A stretch of DNA of 44,845 nucleotides from Candidatus Peregrinibacteria bacterium (lineage in GTDB: Bacteria > Patescibacteriota > Gracilibacteria > Peribacterales > Peribacteraceae). Of this stretch, positions 8,315 to 17,298 are shown piece by piece. The DNA lies in assembly GCA_016196295.1 (NCBI GenBank), contig JACPYA010000076.1, forward strand, positions 1-44,845, read 5' to 3'. The notes under the pieces were generated by a model. That model was not told the DNA's origin and searched no databases. It saw only the letters and a list, made by a program, of their open reading frames with translations. Numbering within the stretch: position 1 is the first letter of the stretch; every line of letters begins with the position of its first letter. The translations under genes were made by a program, and so were the position numbers.

Positions 8315-8794
8315 TTACGATTCGATGGCGAGTTTGCGGGCCTTGCTCTCGATGGGCTTCGCTTCCTTCTTCGGGAGCGTGATCGTGAGCGTGCCGTTCT
8401 TGGCTTTGCAGCTCGCCTTCGTCTCATCGACGGGAGGGAGAGCGATCTGCCGGAAAAAGGAACCTGAGCATCGTTCCTGGCGGTAGTACTTGCGCTTCTT
8501 CTCCTCGGTTTCCTTCTCCATTTCTCCTTTGATCGTGAGGACGTTGTCCTCGATTTCGATATCGATGTCCTTGGGCTCGTAGCCCGCGACGTTCGCTGCG
8601 ACTGTTATTTCCTTGTCTGTCTCGGAGACATCGACATCGGGCATCCAGTCTGTCGAGAATGGTGTCATTGCGCGGAAGGGGCTGCGGAAGGAATAATCAT
8701 CCCAGAATCGATTCCAGAAGGAGTCGTCGAGCGGGAACCCGAGGCGGGTGCGGGGAGCAAGGAGAGGCCGTTGGCGTTGGAGGAGTTTGACCAT
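8315..8794 (-). CDS. Small heat shock protein Hsp20
   Basis: PDVDVSETDKEITVAANVAGYEPKDIDIEIEDNVLTIKGE ... alpha-crystallin domain. Confidence 0.93.
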   Translation of the reverse strand: MVKLLQRQRPLLAPRTRLGFPLDDSFWNRFWDDYSFRSPFRAMTPFSTDWMPDVDVSETDKEITVAANVAGYEPKDIDIEIEDNVLTIKGEMEKETEEKKRKYYRQERCSGSFFRQIALPPVDETKASCKAKNGTLTITLPKKEAKPIESKARKLAIES

Positions 8795-8833
8795 GATGAT
8801 GAGATGGGAAAGAAATAGAGAGAAATGATCATT

Positions 8834-9088
8834 CTACCAATGACGACGGACAGGGTGGTAGAACTTCGTGAAGAAAAGCACCACGGCCGCCGCGATGAGG
8901 GCGAAGGAAGCCGATCCCCACAGCCCATAGGGATTGAGTCCGTAATAATCGATGAGATAGCCGCCAGCGAGTGCCGCGACGAGCCCGACGACGATCTCGA
9001 TGGGCATGCTGAAGCCGTAGTCCTTGGCGACTTCTCCGGCGATCCAGCCGGCAATGAGGCCGATGGCGAGAAAGAGGAGGATTTCCAT
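8834..9088 (-). CDS. GlsB/YeaQ/YmgE-family stress membrane protein
   Basis: LLFLAIGLIAGWIAGEVAKDYGFSMPIEIVVGLVAALAGGYL; 84 aa from MEILLF. Confidence 0.7.
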   Translation of the reverse strand: MEILLFLAIGLIAGWIAGEVAKDYGFSMPIEIVVGLVAALAGGYLIDYYGLNPYGLWGSASFALIAAAVVLFFTKFYHPVRRHW

Positions 9089-9383
9089 GATTGGGAAGGG
9101 AAAGAATAATGAAGAGAAGTGCGCGGGAATGGAGACATCTCCGGCTATCTCCACTCCCGATGCGCACGAGAGGCGGGTGATGCCCAGCCCCTTCTGCTGC
9201 CCGTACCGTTTGTCTTTGAGAACTTGGGTACGGGCATGAGAAGGAACTGGGTCGCACGTAAGAAAGAAAAAGAGAATGAACGAGGCCTACCGGTGAGCCG
9301 TCCGCCGAACCGCAGACTCCAACGGGAGTCGTGCGTGGATAGAAGAGGGCTGGCGCGATGCTTGGCGTGCGAGCGGGATGACC

Positions 9384-9414
9384 CGACTTCGTCCGCTGAA
9401 GGGGACTACGCCGG
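9384..9414. repeat. Dispersed hairpin element copy (degenerate)
   Basis: CGACTTCGTCCGCtgaaggGGACTACGCCGG. Confidence 0.6.
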
Positions 9415-9520
9415 GCAAGATCCACGTTCGCAAGCGGATGGAGAATCGCGTGCCTGCACGCCGTAGTGCTGCTGACCGTTCACTGATGACGGCGTTACGG
9501 CACGCAGGCGTGGGAGGCCG

Positions 9521-9553
9521 ACCCTTCGACTCGCTTCGTTCGCTCAGGGTCGT
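9521..9553. repeat. Imperfect hairpin CCCTTCGACTCGCTTCGTTCGCTCAGGGTCG
   Basis: Inverted-repeat content within a non-coding repeat-rich block. Confidence 0.45.
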
Positions 9554-9758
9554 TCGATCGATCATGTGATGGAAAGGAACGGATCGTGAGCGAGCCCCGC
9601 AAGTAGCGGGGCGAGTCGAACGGCAGGAGTGGTGTCCATGCGCGACTCCAACGCTACTCACCACAAAGATTTCCGCAAGGGTATGCGGTATACCTTATGT
9701 TGTCAGGATTTAGGATCTAGGCACGAGACTGGACCGCGTAAAGGCGCGAAAGCAGCCT

Positions 9759-10676
9759 TTACGCGCCACGTGGCCGCGCAGCGGCTTTACGTGGCTCTGT
9801 GTCGCGCCCACGCGGCACAGCCGCATCCAGCTGAATTGTGTCCGCATGCGCCCACGAGACGAGGAAGTCCGCAGGCATGAGTTCCGTGATCTTCAATGCT
9901 TGGGTTTCGGAGGTGAGCAGACGGTTGTTGTACTTCCACTCGAGTTCCTTCAGGTACAGGCCGATGTTGCTCTTCCAGATGCCATGATGCTTCTGCAGCC
10001 GTTCACTCATCCACGCCCACAGTCTCTCCGCTCCATCCTTCAGCCGTTCGTTGTCCGTGAAGCGGTGAAACTTCCCGCGACAGATGAATCCCGCGTACGC
10101 TGAGAATTTCCGCTTCTCGTCTGTGAGCGGAGCATCGAAGCGGAAGCTCGCTTCGTCGTCGGGAAGCGGATCGATGAAGATGCGGTTATCCGCCAGCACT
10201 TTCACTCCGAAGATGGGGCTGTCGCCGCTCTTGCGCCCCTTGCACCCGAAGCGGCTGCGGCAGCGTCGGCAGAAGGCGCTGTCGTGGATTGCATGATCGC
10301 ATGCCTCGGGGGTCTTTAGGAGTTGCAGTTTCCCCGGCGTGAGATTCTGCGAGGCGAGCAGCATCCGGAAGCGGTCGTAGACGGCGGAGGCGAGGCGGTA
10401 GTGGTAACCCGTCATGTCCGATGCCTGCTTCGCGGTGAGGTTAAGGCAGAAGCAGAGGAGGAGGTCTGCATACTGTTTGAGCTTCGTTGCATCGGTCTTT
10501 TTCTCCGGATTGAACTTCGTGCCGCAGGCGCTGCATTTTTTGCGTCCGTCCTTGAGCGTGTAGAGCTTGGTGCGGACACGGCAGGAGGGACAGAGCAGAT
10601 GGCGAGAGCGATCCTGTGCATGGGTCTGCACTTTCTCGGTAAGTTTTGCCAAGAGGGATTCTGACCGGATAATCAC
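9759..10676 (-). CDS. IS1595-like (ISXO2-type) transposase
   Basis: N-terminal zinc ribbon CPSC..CSAC, GDSPIFGVK, TDEKRKFSAYAGF, DGAERLWAWMSERLQKHHGI..YLKELEWKYNNRL; C-terminal tail reads into hairpin DNA. Confidence 0.75.
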   Translation of the reverse strand: MIIRSESLLAKLTEKVQTHAQDRSRHLLCPSCRVRTKLYTLKDGRKKCSACGTKFNPEKKTDATKLKQYADLLLCFCLNLTAKQASDMTGYHYRLASAVYDRFRMLLASQNLTPGKLQLLKTPEACDHAIHDSAFCRRCRSRFGCKGRKSGDSPIFGVKVLADNRIFIDPLPDDEASFRFDAPLTDEKRKFSAYAGFICRGKFHRFTDNERLKDGAERLWAWMSERLQKHHGIWKSNIGLYLKELEWKYNNRLLTSETQALKITELMPADFLVSWAHADTIQLDAAVPRGRDTEPRKAAARPRGA

Positions 10677-10712
10677 GGTTGGAAACCCGATTGTACCACG
10701 GAGTCGGCTCGC

Positions 10713-10744
10713 CGGCCGTAGTCCGCCTGAGGCGGACGAAGGCT
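10713..10744. repeat. Dispersed hairpin element copy, opposite orientation
   Basis: CGGCCGTAGTCCGCCtgaGGCGGACGAAGGC. Confidence 0.7.
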
Positions 10745-10768
10745 GGTCCTATCCTGTGCATAGACACT

Positions 10769-10790
10769 AAAAAAACTCCAAGGAGAGTTC
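10769..10790 (-). terminator. Rho-independent terminator downstream of rtcB
   Basis: Minus strand GAACTC-TCCTTG-GAGTTTTTTT. Confidence 0.6.
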
Positions 10791-10822
10791 GCTTTGACGC
10801 ATTTGTTGCCCATTTCCTGTTG

Positions 10823-12295
10823 CTATCCCTTGATGACTCCGAGCGGCCGGAGCTTGGCGACTTTCAAAGAGATCCCCTCATCATGCATCACCTGCACGAC
10901 CTCGGAGACGTCCTTGTATGCGTGGGGCATCTCTTCGGCAATCGTGCGATACCCGTGAGCGCGTACCTCGACGCCGAAGCGATCCATTTCGTCGCGGAGA
11001 TTCCTCCCTTTGCACGCACGCATCGATGCATGCCTGCTCATGACTCTGCCCGCGCCGTGGCAGCAGCTCCCGAATGTCTCCGTCATCGCCTTCTGCGTGC
11101 CTTTGAGGACGTAGCTCGCCCTCCCCATATCGCCGGGAACGAGAACGGGCTGACCCGTCTCGCGGTAGATCTCCGGCAAGTCGGGATGCCCCGGCGGGCA
11201 TGCGCGGGTGGCACCTTTGCGATGAACGCAGCACATTTGTTTCTTCCCGTTGATCACGTGCTCTTCCTTCTTCGCGATGTTGTGGCAGACGTCATAGACG
11301 AGATCCATGCCGAGCGTGCGATCCGGCATGCGCAGCGTCTCGCGGAACACCTGCCGCACGACATGCATCATCACCTGCCGATTGCTCCACGCGAAATGCG
11401 CGGCAGCAGCCATTGCGGCCCAGTATTGCTCACCTTCGGGCGAATGGAGCGGCACGGAGCAGAGTTCCGGATCGGGCAGCTCGATGCCGTACTTCTCTCG
11501 CCCGATTCTCGTGAATGCATGCACGGCATCGTCGCAGACTTGGTAGCCGAGCCCCCGCGAACCGGAGTGGATGAGGACGGTGATCATGCCTTTTTCGAGA
11601 CTGAATACACGCGCGGCCTCTTCATCGAAGATTTCCTCGACTACCTGTATTTCGAGGAAGTGATTGCCGGATCCGAGAGAGCCAAGCTGCTTGCTGCCTC
11701 TCTGCTTTGCTCTGTCGGATACCGCCGAGGCATCTGCCCACGAGAGGAACCCCTGCTGCTCAATCCGTTCTTGATCTTCGGGTGAGCCGAATCCTTTGCG
11801 AATCACCACGCCGACTCCGCCGTTCAGAATACGATCAACCTCTTCGATACTGAGCGTACCGGCAGCGCCTTCCGAACCGACTCCGGTGGGAATCGCCGCG
11901 AAGAGCGCGACGACGAGGTCGCGCACCTTCGGTTTCACGTCGTCCAGATGCAGATTGCTCCGCATCAACCGCACGCCGCAGTTGATGTCATAGCCGACCC
12001 CTCCCGGCGAGATGACGCCCGTCTCGATATCGGTTGCAGCAACCCCGCCAATCGGGAATCCGTAGCCCCAGTGGATATCCGGCATGCCGAGCGAAACCTC
12101 AAGAATGCCCGGCAAGTACGCGACGTTCTTCACCTGCTCGAGCGCGCGGTCGTGGTCCAGGTCCCCCAGCATTTTTCGGGAAGCGTAGACACGGCCCGGA
12201 ACACGCATCCCGCCTTCCTTGGGGATTTCCCACGAATTTTCCGTGCGTTGTACCAAACGAATACCGCCGATGGCGAGTTCTGAATGTTTCGTCAT
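10823..12295 (-). CDS. rtcB: RtcB RNA ligase
   Basis: DINCGVRL, GSLGSGNHFLEIQ, HSGSRGLGYQV, DVCHNIAKKEEH and SCCHGAGRVMSR all present. Confidence 0.96.
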   Translation of the reverse strand: MTKHSELAIGGIRLVQRTENSWEIPKEGGMRVPGRVYASRKMLGDLDHDRALEQVKNVAYLPGILEVSLGMPDIHWGYGFPIGGVAATDIETGVISPGGVGYDINCGVRLMRSNLHLDDVKPKVRDLVVALFAAIPTGVGSEGAAGTLSIEEVDRILNGGVGVVIRKGFGSPEDQERIEQQGFLSWADASAVSDRAKQRGSKQLGSLGSGNHFLEIQVVEEIFDEEAARVFSLEKGMITVLIHSGSRGLGYQVCDDAVHAFTRIGREKYGIELPDPELCSVPLHSPEGEQYWAAMAAAAHFAWSNRQVMMHVVRQVFRETLRMPDRTLGMDLVYDVCHNIAKKEEHVINGKKQMCCVHRKGATRACPPGHPDLPEIYRETGQPVLVPGDMGRASYVLKGTQKAMTETFGSCCHGAGRVMSRHASMRACKGRNLRDEMDRFGVEVRAHGYRTIAEEMPHAYKDVSEVVQVMHDEGISLKVAKLRPLGVIKG

Positions 12296-12723
12296 AGATC
12301 GAGGGTGAATGTCGCTTTCCAGCCTTCTTGCGTTTGCTTCAACTCCGCCCCGTGGTACGTCACGGCTTTGATCTCGGTTCTGTAGGGATGTTTTTTCCGA
12401 TCGAACCGCTCGCCCGTGAGAGTCGCCTGAATCGAGCAGAGCCAGTCACTGCCGTCGATGCCGAGGAAAGTGATGCGGCAGTCACGCGCGACGAAGCCGT
12501 CATCGTTGAAGAGATCCAGCGCTTTGCGCAGAAAATTGATGAAGAGTTCCTCATCCACTTGACCGAATGCTTCTATCCGCCGCTCGTCCTTCGCCTCCAC
12601 CTTGTCGAGATCCGTGATGGTGGAAAAGAGCGCCTTCGCGGCATCGGCAAAGAGTTCTTCTCTCGTCGCTCCCGTCACGCGGTATCGGATGTCGCCTGTG
12701 TGCGGGAGTTCGGTGAAGGGCAT
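12292..12723 (-). CDS. Archease (RtcB cofactor)
   Basis: FTELPHTGDIRYRVTGATREELFADAAKALF ... VKAVTYHG-like; overlaps rtcB start by 4 nt. Confidence 0.9.
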   Translation of the reverse strand: MPFTELPHTGDIRYRVTGATREELFADAAKALFSTITDLDKVEAKDERRIEAFGQVDEELFINFLRKALDLFNDDGFVARDCRITFLGIDGSDWLCSIQATLTGERFDRKKHPYRTEIKAVTYHGAELKQTQEGWKATFTLDL

Positions 12724-12794
12724 ACGAAATATTCTAGCGGAGATCATGCGGAAAACGTACCCGCGCATGCGCAATGAGCGTACAATGAACTGCA

Positions 12795-13133
12795 ATGCTC
12801 ACATGGACACCTCGCATCCTGGCCATCCTCTACATCGGCTTCATCAGCATCTTCGCGTTCGATGTCTTCGACCAGGGTTACTTCCTATGGGAAACAATTC
12901 TGGCGCTCTTCATGCACCTCATCCCTTCATACATTCTCATAGGTGCGACCGTGCTTGCATGGAAGAGGCCGAAGCTCGGCGGCATAGGGTTTCTCCTTCT
13001 CAGCATTGTCTTCACGCTGTTCTTCAAGACGTATCAAGCTGTCGTGAATTTCACGCTCGTCTCCGTGCCGCTGCTCATCATCGGGGCGCTGTTCCTCGCC
13101 GATGCATCTTTGCGGAGTCGTTTCACGCGTTGA
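12795..13133 (+). CDS. Small polytopic membrane protein, unknown function
   Basis: 112 aa with four hydrophobic segments; TACAAT 8 nt before ATG. Confidence 0.7.
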   Translation: MLTWTPRILAILYIGFISIFAFDVFDQGYFLWETILALFMHLIPSYILIGATVLAWKRPKLGGIGFLLLSIVFTLFFKTYQAVVNFTLVSVPLLIIGALFLADASLRSRFTR

Positions 13134-13358
13134 GCGCTATACCCTTTCTATGGATCCACGCACAGATCGGACAGTGTGCGAAGGAAGGCGTTTCGCGGAC
13201 GATCATCATACACTGCAAATCGCAGATCGTGGAACGAGAGACAAGGGAAAGGGCGTGTCTGCATCGGTTGCTTACGACAGTATGTATCTTGCTTTGTAGG
13301 AAATAATTCACGGAAAAGGCAGGCTCTGGTAGAGTGGAGCTTTGCTTCCCTTCGTCCT

Positions 13359-13556
13359 ATGCTTCCCAACCACGTTTACAACCTCATGGAGCAGCTTGTG
13401 CAGGAGAGCCAGAGCCTCTGGCGGCTCGACCAGTACATTCGCGACGCCAAGAAGTGCAAGGACTGCAGGACGTTCTGGAAGAAGTTGAAGAAGGATAAAG
13501 AAGCGCACATCAAGGAACTCACCGCGATGGTGAAGAAGCACTGCAATGACAAATAA
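13359..13556 (+). CDS. 65-aa Cys/Lys-rich protein of unknown function
   Basis: MLPNHVYNLMEQLVQESQSLWRLDQYIRDAKKCKDCRTFWKKLKKDKEAHI..; pyrimidine-rich leader GCTTCCCTTCGTCCT. Confidence 0.65.
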   Translation: MLPNHVYNLMEQLVQESQSLWRLDQYIRDAKKCKDCRTFWKKLKKDKEAHIKELTAMVKKHCNDK

Positions 13557-13571
13557 TCCTCTCTGCGCTGC

Positions 13572-14270
13572 ATGAATGCTGTTTCGTTCCCAACGGCTCG
13601 CCGACACACCCTGCACGCAGGGACGCTCGTGGCGTTCCGTCACGGGCAATCCGAATGGAACCTCGAGAACCGTTTCACAGGATGGACGGACGTACCGTTG
13701 ACGGAACAAGGAAGAAGGGACGCTGTTCTTCTCGCGGAAGCATTGCGAGATTTTCGTTTTGACAGGGCCTTTGCGTCCAGACTGGAACGCTCGCAGGAAA
13801 CCGTCCGTATCATCCTCCGAACGCTGGGACAAGAAGGCATTCCGATGGAAGTGGATTCGGCTCTCAACGAGCGCCATTACGGCGATCTGCAGGGCATGAA
13901 TAGAGTCGAGATTGCCGCGAAGTACGGCGCGGAGCAAGTGCGACTCTGGCGGCGCACATATACGGCGCGTCCTCCGAACGGCGAAAGCATCGAGGACTGC
14001 GAAGCGCGGACGTGGCGCTATATGCAGCACTATGTCCTGCCGCATGCGGAAGCCGGGAAGACCGTGCTCGTTTCCGCCCACGGCAACAGTCTGCGCCCGA
14101 TCGTCATGCATTTCGAGAATATGAGCGGCGAAGAGGTTGCGGCACTCACGATCGATTCCTGCTGCCCTCATATCTACACTCGGCGAAACGGCATGATGCG
14201 TACGGAAGTGAGGAGAGTGCCGGGCGTGTCGGTCTTCGAAGATCATCTCACCGTTCCCGCACGACGATGA
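13572..14270 (+). CDS. gpmA: 2,3-bisphosphoglycerate-dependent phosphoglycerate mutase
   Basis: RHGQSEWNLENRFTGWTDVPLTEQG, ALNERHYGDLQGMN, VSAHGNSLR. Confidence 0.92.
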   Translation: MNAVSFPTARRHTLHAGTLVAFRHGQSEWNLENRFTGWTDVPLTEQGRRDAVLLAEALRDFRFDRAFASRLERSQETVRIILRTLGQEGIPMEVDSALNERHYGDLQGMNRVEIAAKYGAEQVRLWRRTYTARPPNGESIEDCEARTWRYMQHYVLPHAEAGKTVLVSAHGNSLRPIVMHFENMSGEEVAALTIDSCCPHIYTRRNGMMRTEVRRVPGVSVFEDHLTVPARR

Positions 14271-14917
14271 AGCACAAAAGGAACTCCACCACCGTGCAGA
14301 TTCCCGCGGACGGAGTGGAACTCCCCGGCATTCTGATGATCCCTGGGCATGCGCGAGGACTCGTCATTTTTGCGCATGGCACGGGCAGCAGCCGCTTGAG
14401 TCCGCGCAATCAGTACGTTGCGGGCGTCTTGAACGACGCAGGCATCGCCACCCTGCTCTTCGACCTTCTCACACCGGAGGAGGATCAGACCTATGAGAAT
14501 CGCTTCAACATCGATCTCCTCACCGACAGGCTCGCGGCGGCAACACGCTGGACGATGGGTTTCTCTCAGACAAAAGACCTTCGGCTCGGATACTTCGGCG
14601 CGAGCACCGGCGCGGCATCTGCATTGCGAGATGCGGTGCAATTCCCTGCTGAAATCCGCGCTGTCGTCTCGCGCGGCGGGAGACCGGATCTTGCGATGGA
14701 TGTACTGCAGAACGTCGAGGCGCCGGCCCTGTTGATCGTTGGGGGATGCGATTATGAAGTGATCAAACTCAATCAGAAAGCCTACGACCAACTCCATCGC
14801 GCACGGGAGCGGGAGCTTGCCATCGTCGATGAGGCTACGCATCTCTTTGAGGAACCGGGGACACTTGAGGAGGCTGCACGGTTGGCGAAGGAATGGTTCC
14901 TGAAGTTTTTGCGATGA
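14267..14917 (+). CDS. Alpha/beta hydrolase (dienelactone hydrolase-like)
   Basis: GLVIFAHGTGSSR, LGYFGASTGAASAL, DEATHLFEEPG; ATGA overlap with gpmA. Confidence 0.85.
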   Translation: MKHKRNSTTVQIPADGVELPGILMIPGHARGLVIFAHGTGSSRLSPRNQYVAGVLNDAGIATLLFDLLTPEEDQTYENRFNIDLLTDRLAAATRWTMGFSQTKDLRLGYFGASTGAASALRDAVQFPAEIRAVVSRGGRPDLAMDVLQNVEAPALLIVGGCDYEVIKLNQKAYDQLHRARERELAIVDEATHLFEEPGTLEEAARLAKEWFLKFLR

Positions 14918-14976
14918 AAAGATCAACCCAAGCAACGTGCTTGGATATACCATCCAACAACCATGTTGCTTTCACG

Positions 14977-15474
14977 TCAATGATTGGCCCCTTGAGGTTC
15001 CTTGGCAAACAGCCAAAAACCGAGGAGCAGAAGTGCTGTCGAGAGGACGAGCGGCGTGATGACCGGCCCCGCCCACGGTACGGGCAGGAGGAAGAAAATA
15101 TCGGGATCAAGGACGCTCTTCGGCCAACCGAGCAGGATCCAGAGGAAAAAGTAGTAACCGAGATCCCATACCGCGAACGCGACGAGAAATGCACCAATCC
15201 ATTGACGAAAGGAGTTCGATGCAAGAGCTGCGACTGTCACGAGCATGATGATGGTCGCCGCTTCTCGTACCATTTCCACTGTCGCTACGGTTGCGTTCGG
15301 GAGGATGACGGTACTTGGGGAGAGGAACGCGATGACTCCGAGATTGAGCAAAACGATCGCCTGTGGCGGATCCATCGTATCCATACCAAACCATGAGCGC
15401 AGATACAGCACGACCACCGCTTCGACGAATCCGAAAGCGAGGCCGAAGAGGACAAGGAGGAGCGGACGCTTCAC
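14977..15474 (-). CDS. Membrane protein, unknown function
   Basis: Polytopic; GTG start overlapping the upstream phosphoribosyltransferase stop (GTGA). Confidence 0.7.
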   Translation of the reverse strand: MKRPLLLVLFGLAFGFVEAVVVLYLRSWFGMDTMDPPQAIVLLNLGVIAFLSPSTVILPNATVATVEMVREAATIIMLVTVAALASNSFRQWIGAFLVAFAVWDLGYYFFLWILLGWPKSVLDPDIFFLLPVPWAGPVITPLVLSTALLLLGFWLFAKEPQGANH

Positions 15475-16100
15475 GTTTTGAGAATGCGAATGACTTCCTC
15501 ATCTTCCACCTGCGGGAACTCATCGAAGAACTGTCCGACCGCCATGAACCATGCAGGTGTCTGGAGACAAATCACTTCATCGGCAACTCTCTCCAGACGC
15601 TTGATCGACTCTTGCGGAGCAACGCCAATGGCAACAACGAGCTTCTTCGGCTTTTTCTCTCGAATCGCATGCAACGCCGCGAGCATCGTCGACCCCGTCG
15701 CGATTCCGTCATCCACGACGATGACGGCGCGATCCTTCGGATCGACCGGAGCACGAATGGGCGTATAGAAGGCGCGGCGCTTACGCATCGTGTCCATCTG
15801 CGTCCGCACTTCCTGTTTCAGGTATTCCTCATCGGCAACACCCTCCGCCTCGGGATTGAGCGTCACATGACCGCTCTCATCCACCGATCCGATGGCGTAT
15901 TCGGGATTCCCCGGCGCACCGAGCTTCCGGACGAGGACGACATCAAGTGCTCCGCCGAGCGCGTCCGCGATAATCTTGCCCATGGGCACGGCTCCGCGCG
16001 GGATGGCGAGGACAAGCGGAGCCATCCCTTTGTAGGGAGACAAACGTTCTGCGAGTTTCTGTGCCGCTTCTTCGCGATTGGCAAACGCTATATTGACCAT
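15471..16100 (-). CDS. Phosphoribosyltransferase
   Basis: AVIVVDDGIATGSTMLAAL PRPP loop; LAIPRGAVPMGKIIADALG. Confidence 0.9.
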   Translation of the reverse strand: MVNIAFANREEAAQKLAERLSPYKGMAPLVLAIPRGAVPMGKIIADALGGALDVVLVRKLGAPGNPEYAIGSVDESGHVTLNPEAEGVADEEYLKQEVRTQMDTMRKRRAFYTPIRAPVDPKDRAVIVVDDGIATGSTMLAALHAIREKKPKKLVVAIGVAPQESIKRLERVADEVICLQTPAWFMAVGQFFDEFPQVEDEEVIRILKT

Positions 16101-16212
16101 TATCCCACTTCAGCAACGACAAGGCGATGCGAAGAGCGTACACTGCCGATTCCGGATCCACAGGAGAAATGTGAATGGTGCACTTATGCAAAAGCAATCA
16201 CTGCTTTCAATC

Positions 16213-16394
16213 CGACTTCGTCCCGCAAGTGCGGGACTACGCCGGACAAGGGGTTTTTGTGTTGTGGCATTGCAAGCGAAGCCGATGGTTTGACCCGCCC
16301 GAACGATCTGATCGTTCGGATCGGGCGGGTTCCCCGGAGCTTGCTCCGGAAGAGGAAGTCCAGAGCCCTGCCTGCCGGCAGGCAGGTTGCTCTG
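16213..16394. repeat. Hairpin mosaic, including a dispersed element copy and a 20-bp perfect palindrome
   Basis: TCCCGCAagTGCGGGA; GACCCGCCCGA..TCGGGCGGGTT; CCGGAGCttGCTCCGG; CCTGCCTGCCGGCAGGCAGG nested in CAGAGC..GCTCTG. Confidence 0.75.
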
Positions 16395-16570
16395 GGGTTC
16401 ATACCAATGATTTGAGCCTAAACAGACGCATCTGGGCCACATGGGCGCGTAAAGAACCATTGTTACGGATGGATTGTCGGGCTGGCGGAAAAAGCCGGAA
16501 AAGCTCGTAAGAAGCACTCGAGAGGCTCGTCAGAAAGGGCATCTCACTTTTTTCCTTTTCCACTTTTTTT

Positions 16571-17275
16571 ATGCAGATCCGAAAAGCTTTATCTCTCCTG
16601 GGAGTGGCGGCGGTCATGAGCGCCTTCCTTGTCACAGACAGAAACATCGCGTCTGCAAACCATACCGGGCTTTCCCGGAGGGTCCGCCTGTGTCTCTCCA
16701 TGCACTCTCCCGTCCGGTTCTTGGATGAGAGCCGCGAGGAACGCATGCGCCATCGCCGGCTCCTGCGCCAGTGCATTCGCGCAGCCATTTTTGGAGTCGA
16801 TGTTGGAAGTTCCAGCTCCAGGAGCAGCATGAGCTCGAGCTCACAAAGCAGTGTCAGCAGCAGCTCGCTCAGTTCCGTGAGTTCATCTCGTTCGTCTTCG
16901 CTCTCAAGTTCGTCCGTGAGCAGCGGCCCAAGTTCATCGTCGGTCAGCAGTAGCATCGGTTCTTCTCCGTCGTCATCGTCGATTTCATCTTCGTCTCAGA
17001 GCAGCGCCGGCACCACGCAGGCGACGGCCGCCGTGAATATCACAAACTTCGCGTTCAGCCCCGGCAGCATCACGGTCACGCGGGGTACGCGCATCACGTG
17101 GACCAATAACGACACCGCTCCGCACACGGTGACGCGTGACGGCAGTTCGGGCCCGTACAGCTCTGTCCTCACGGAGGGCGAGTCGTACTCTCGCACATTC
17201 AACGCCGTCGGCACCTTCCCGTACCACTGCGCCATTCATCCCGAGATGACAGGCATGGTGACGGTCACTCCGTAA
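16571..17275 (+). CDS. Secreted cupredoxin (plastocyanin-like) with long Ser-rich linker
   Basis: Signal peptide; about 80-aa Ser-rich stretch; FSPGSITVTRGTRITWTNNDTAPHTVT...GTFPYHCAIHPEMTGMV copper ligands. Confidence 0.88.
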   Translation: MQIRKALSLLGVAAVMSAFLVTDRNIASANHTGLSRRVRLCLSMHSPVRFLDESREERMRHRRLLRQCIRAAIFGVDVGSSSSRSSMSSSSQSSVSSSSLSSVSSSRSSSLSSSSVSSGPSSSSVSSSIGSSPSSSSISSSSQSSAGTTQATAAVNITNFAFSPGSITVTRGTRITWTNNDTAPHTVTRDGSSGPYSSVLTEGESYSRTFNAVGTFPYHCAIHPEMTGMVTVTP

Positions 17276-17298
17276 CAGTCATGCATGCATGCAGAAAG

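Noticed and set aside
10679-11785. 368-aa plus-strand ORF opposite rtcB
   Set aside because: Antisense shadow that also reads through a hairpin repeat and a terminator.
13150-13299. 49-aa ORF (MDPRTDRTVCEGRR...) between the membrane protein and the 65-aa protein
   Set aside because: A TATACC box lies 6 nt upstream, but the composition looks non-coding and no family is recognised; could equally be a UTR or sRNA.
16800-17010. Possible tandem DNA repeat or CRISPR-like array
   Set aside because: It encodes the Ser-rich linker of the cupredoxin; no regular repeat-spacer structure.
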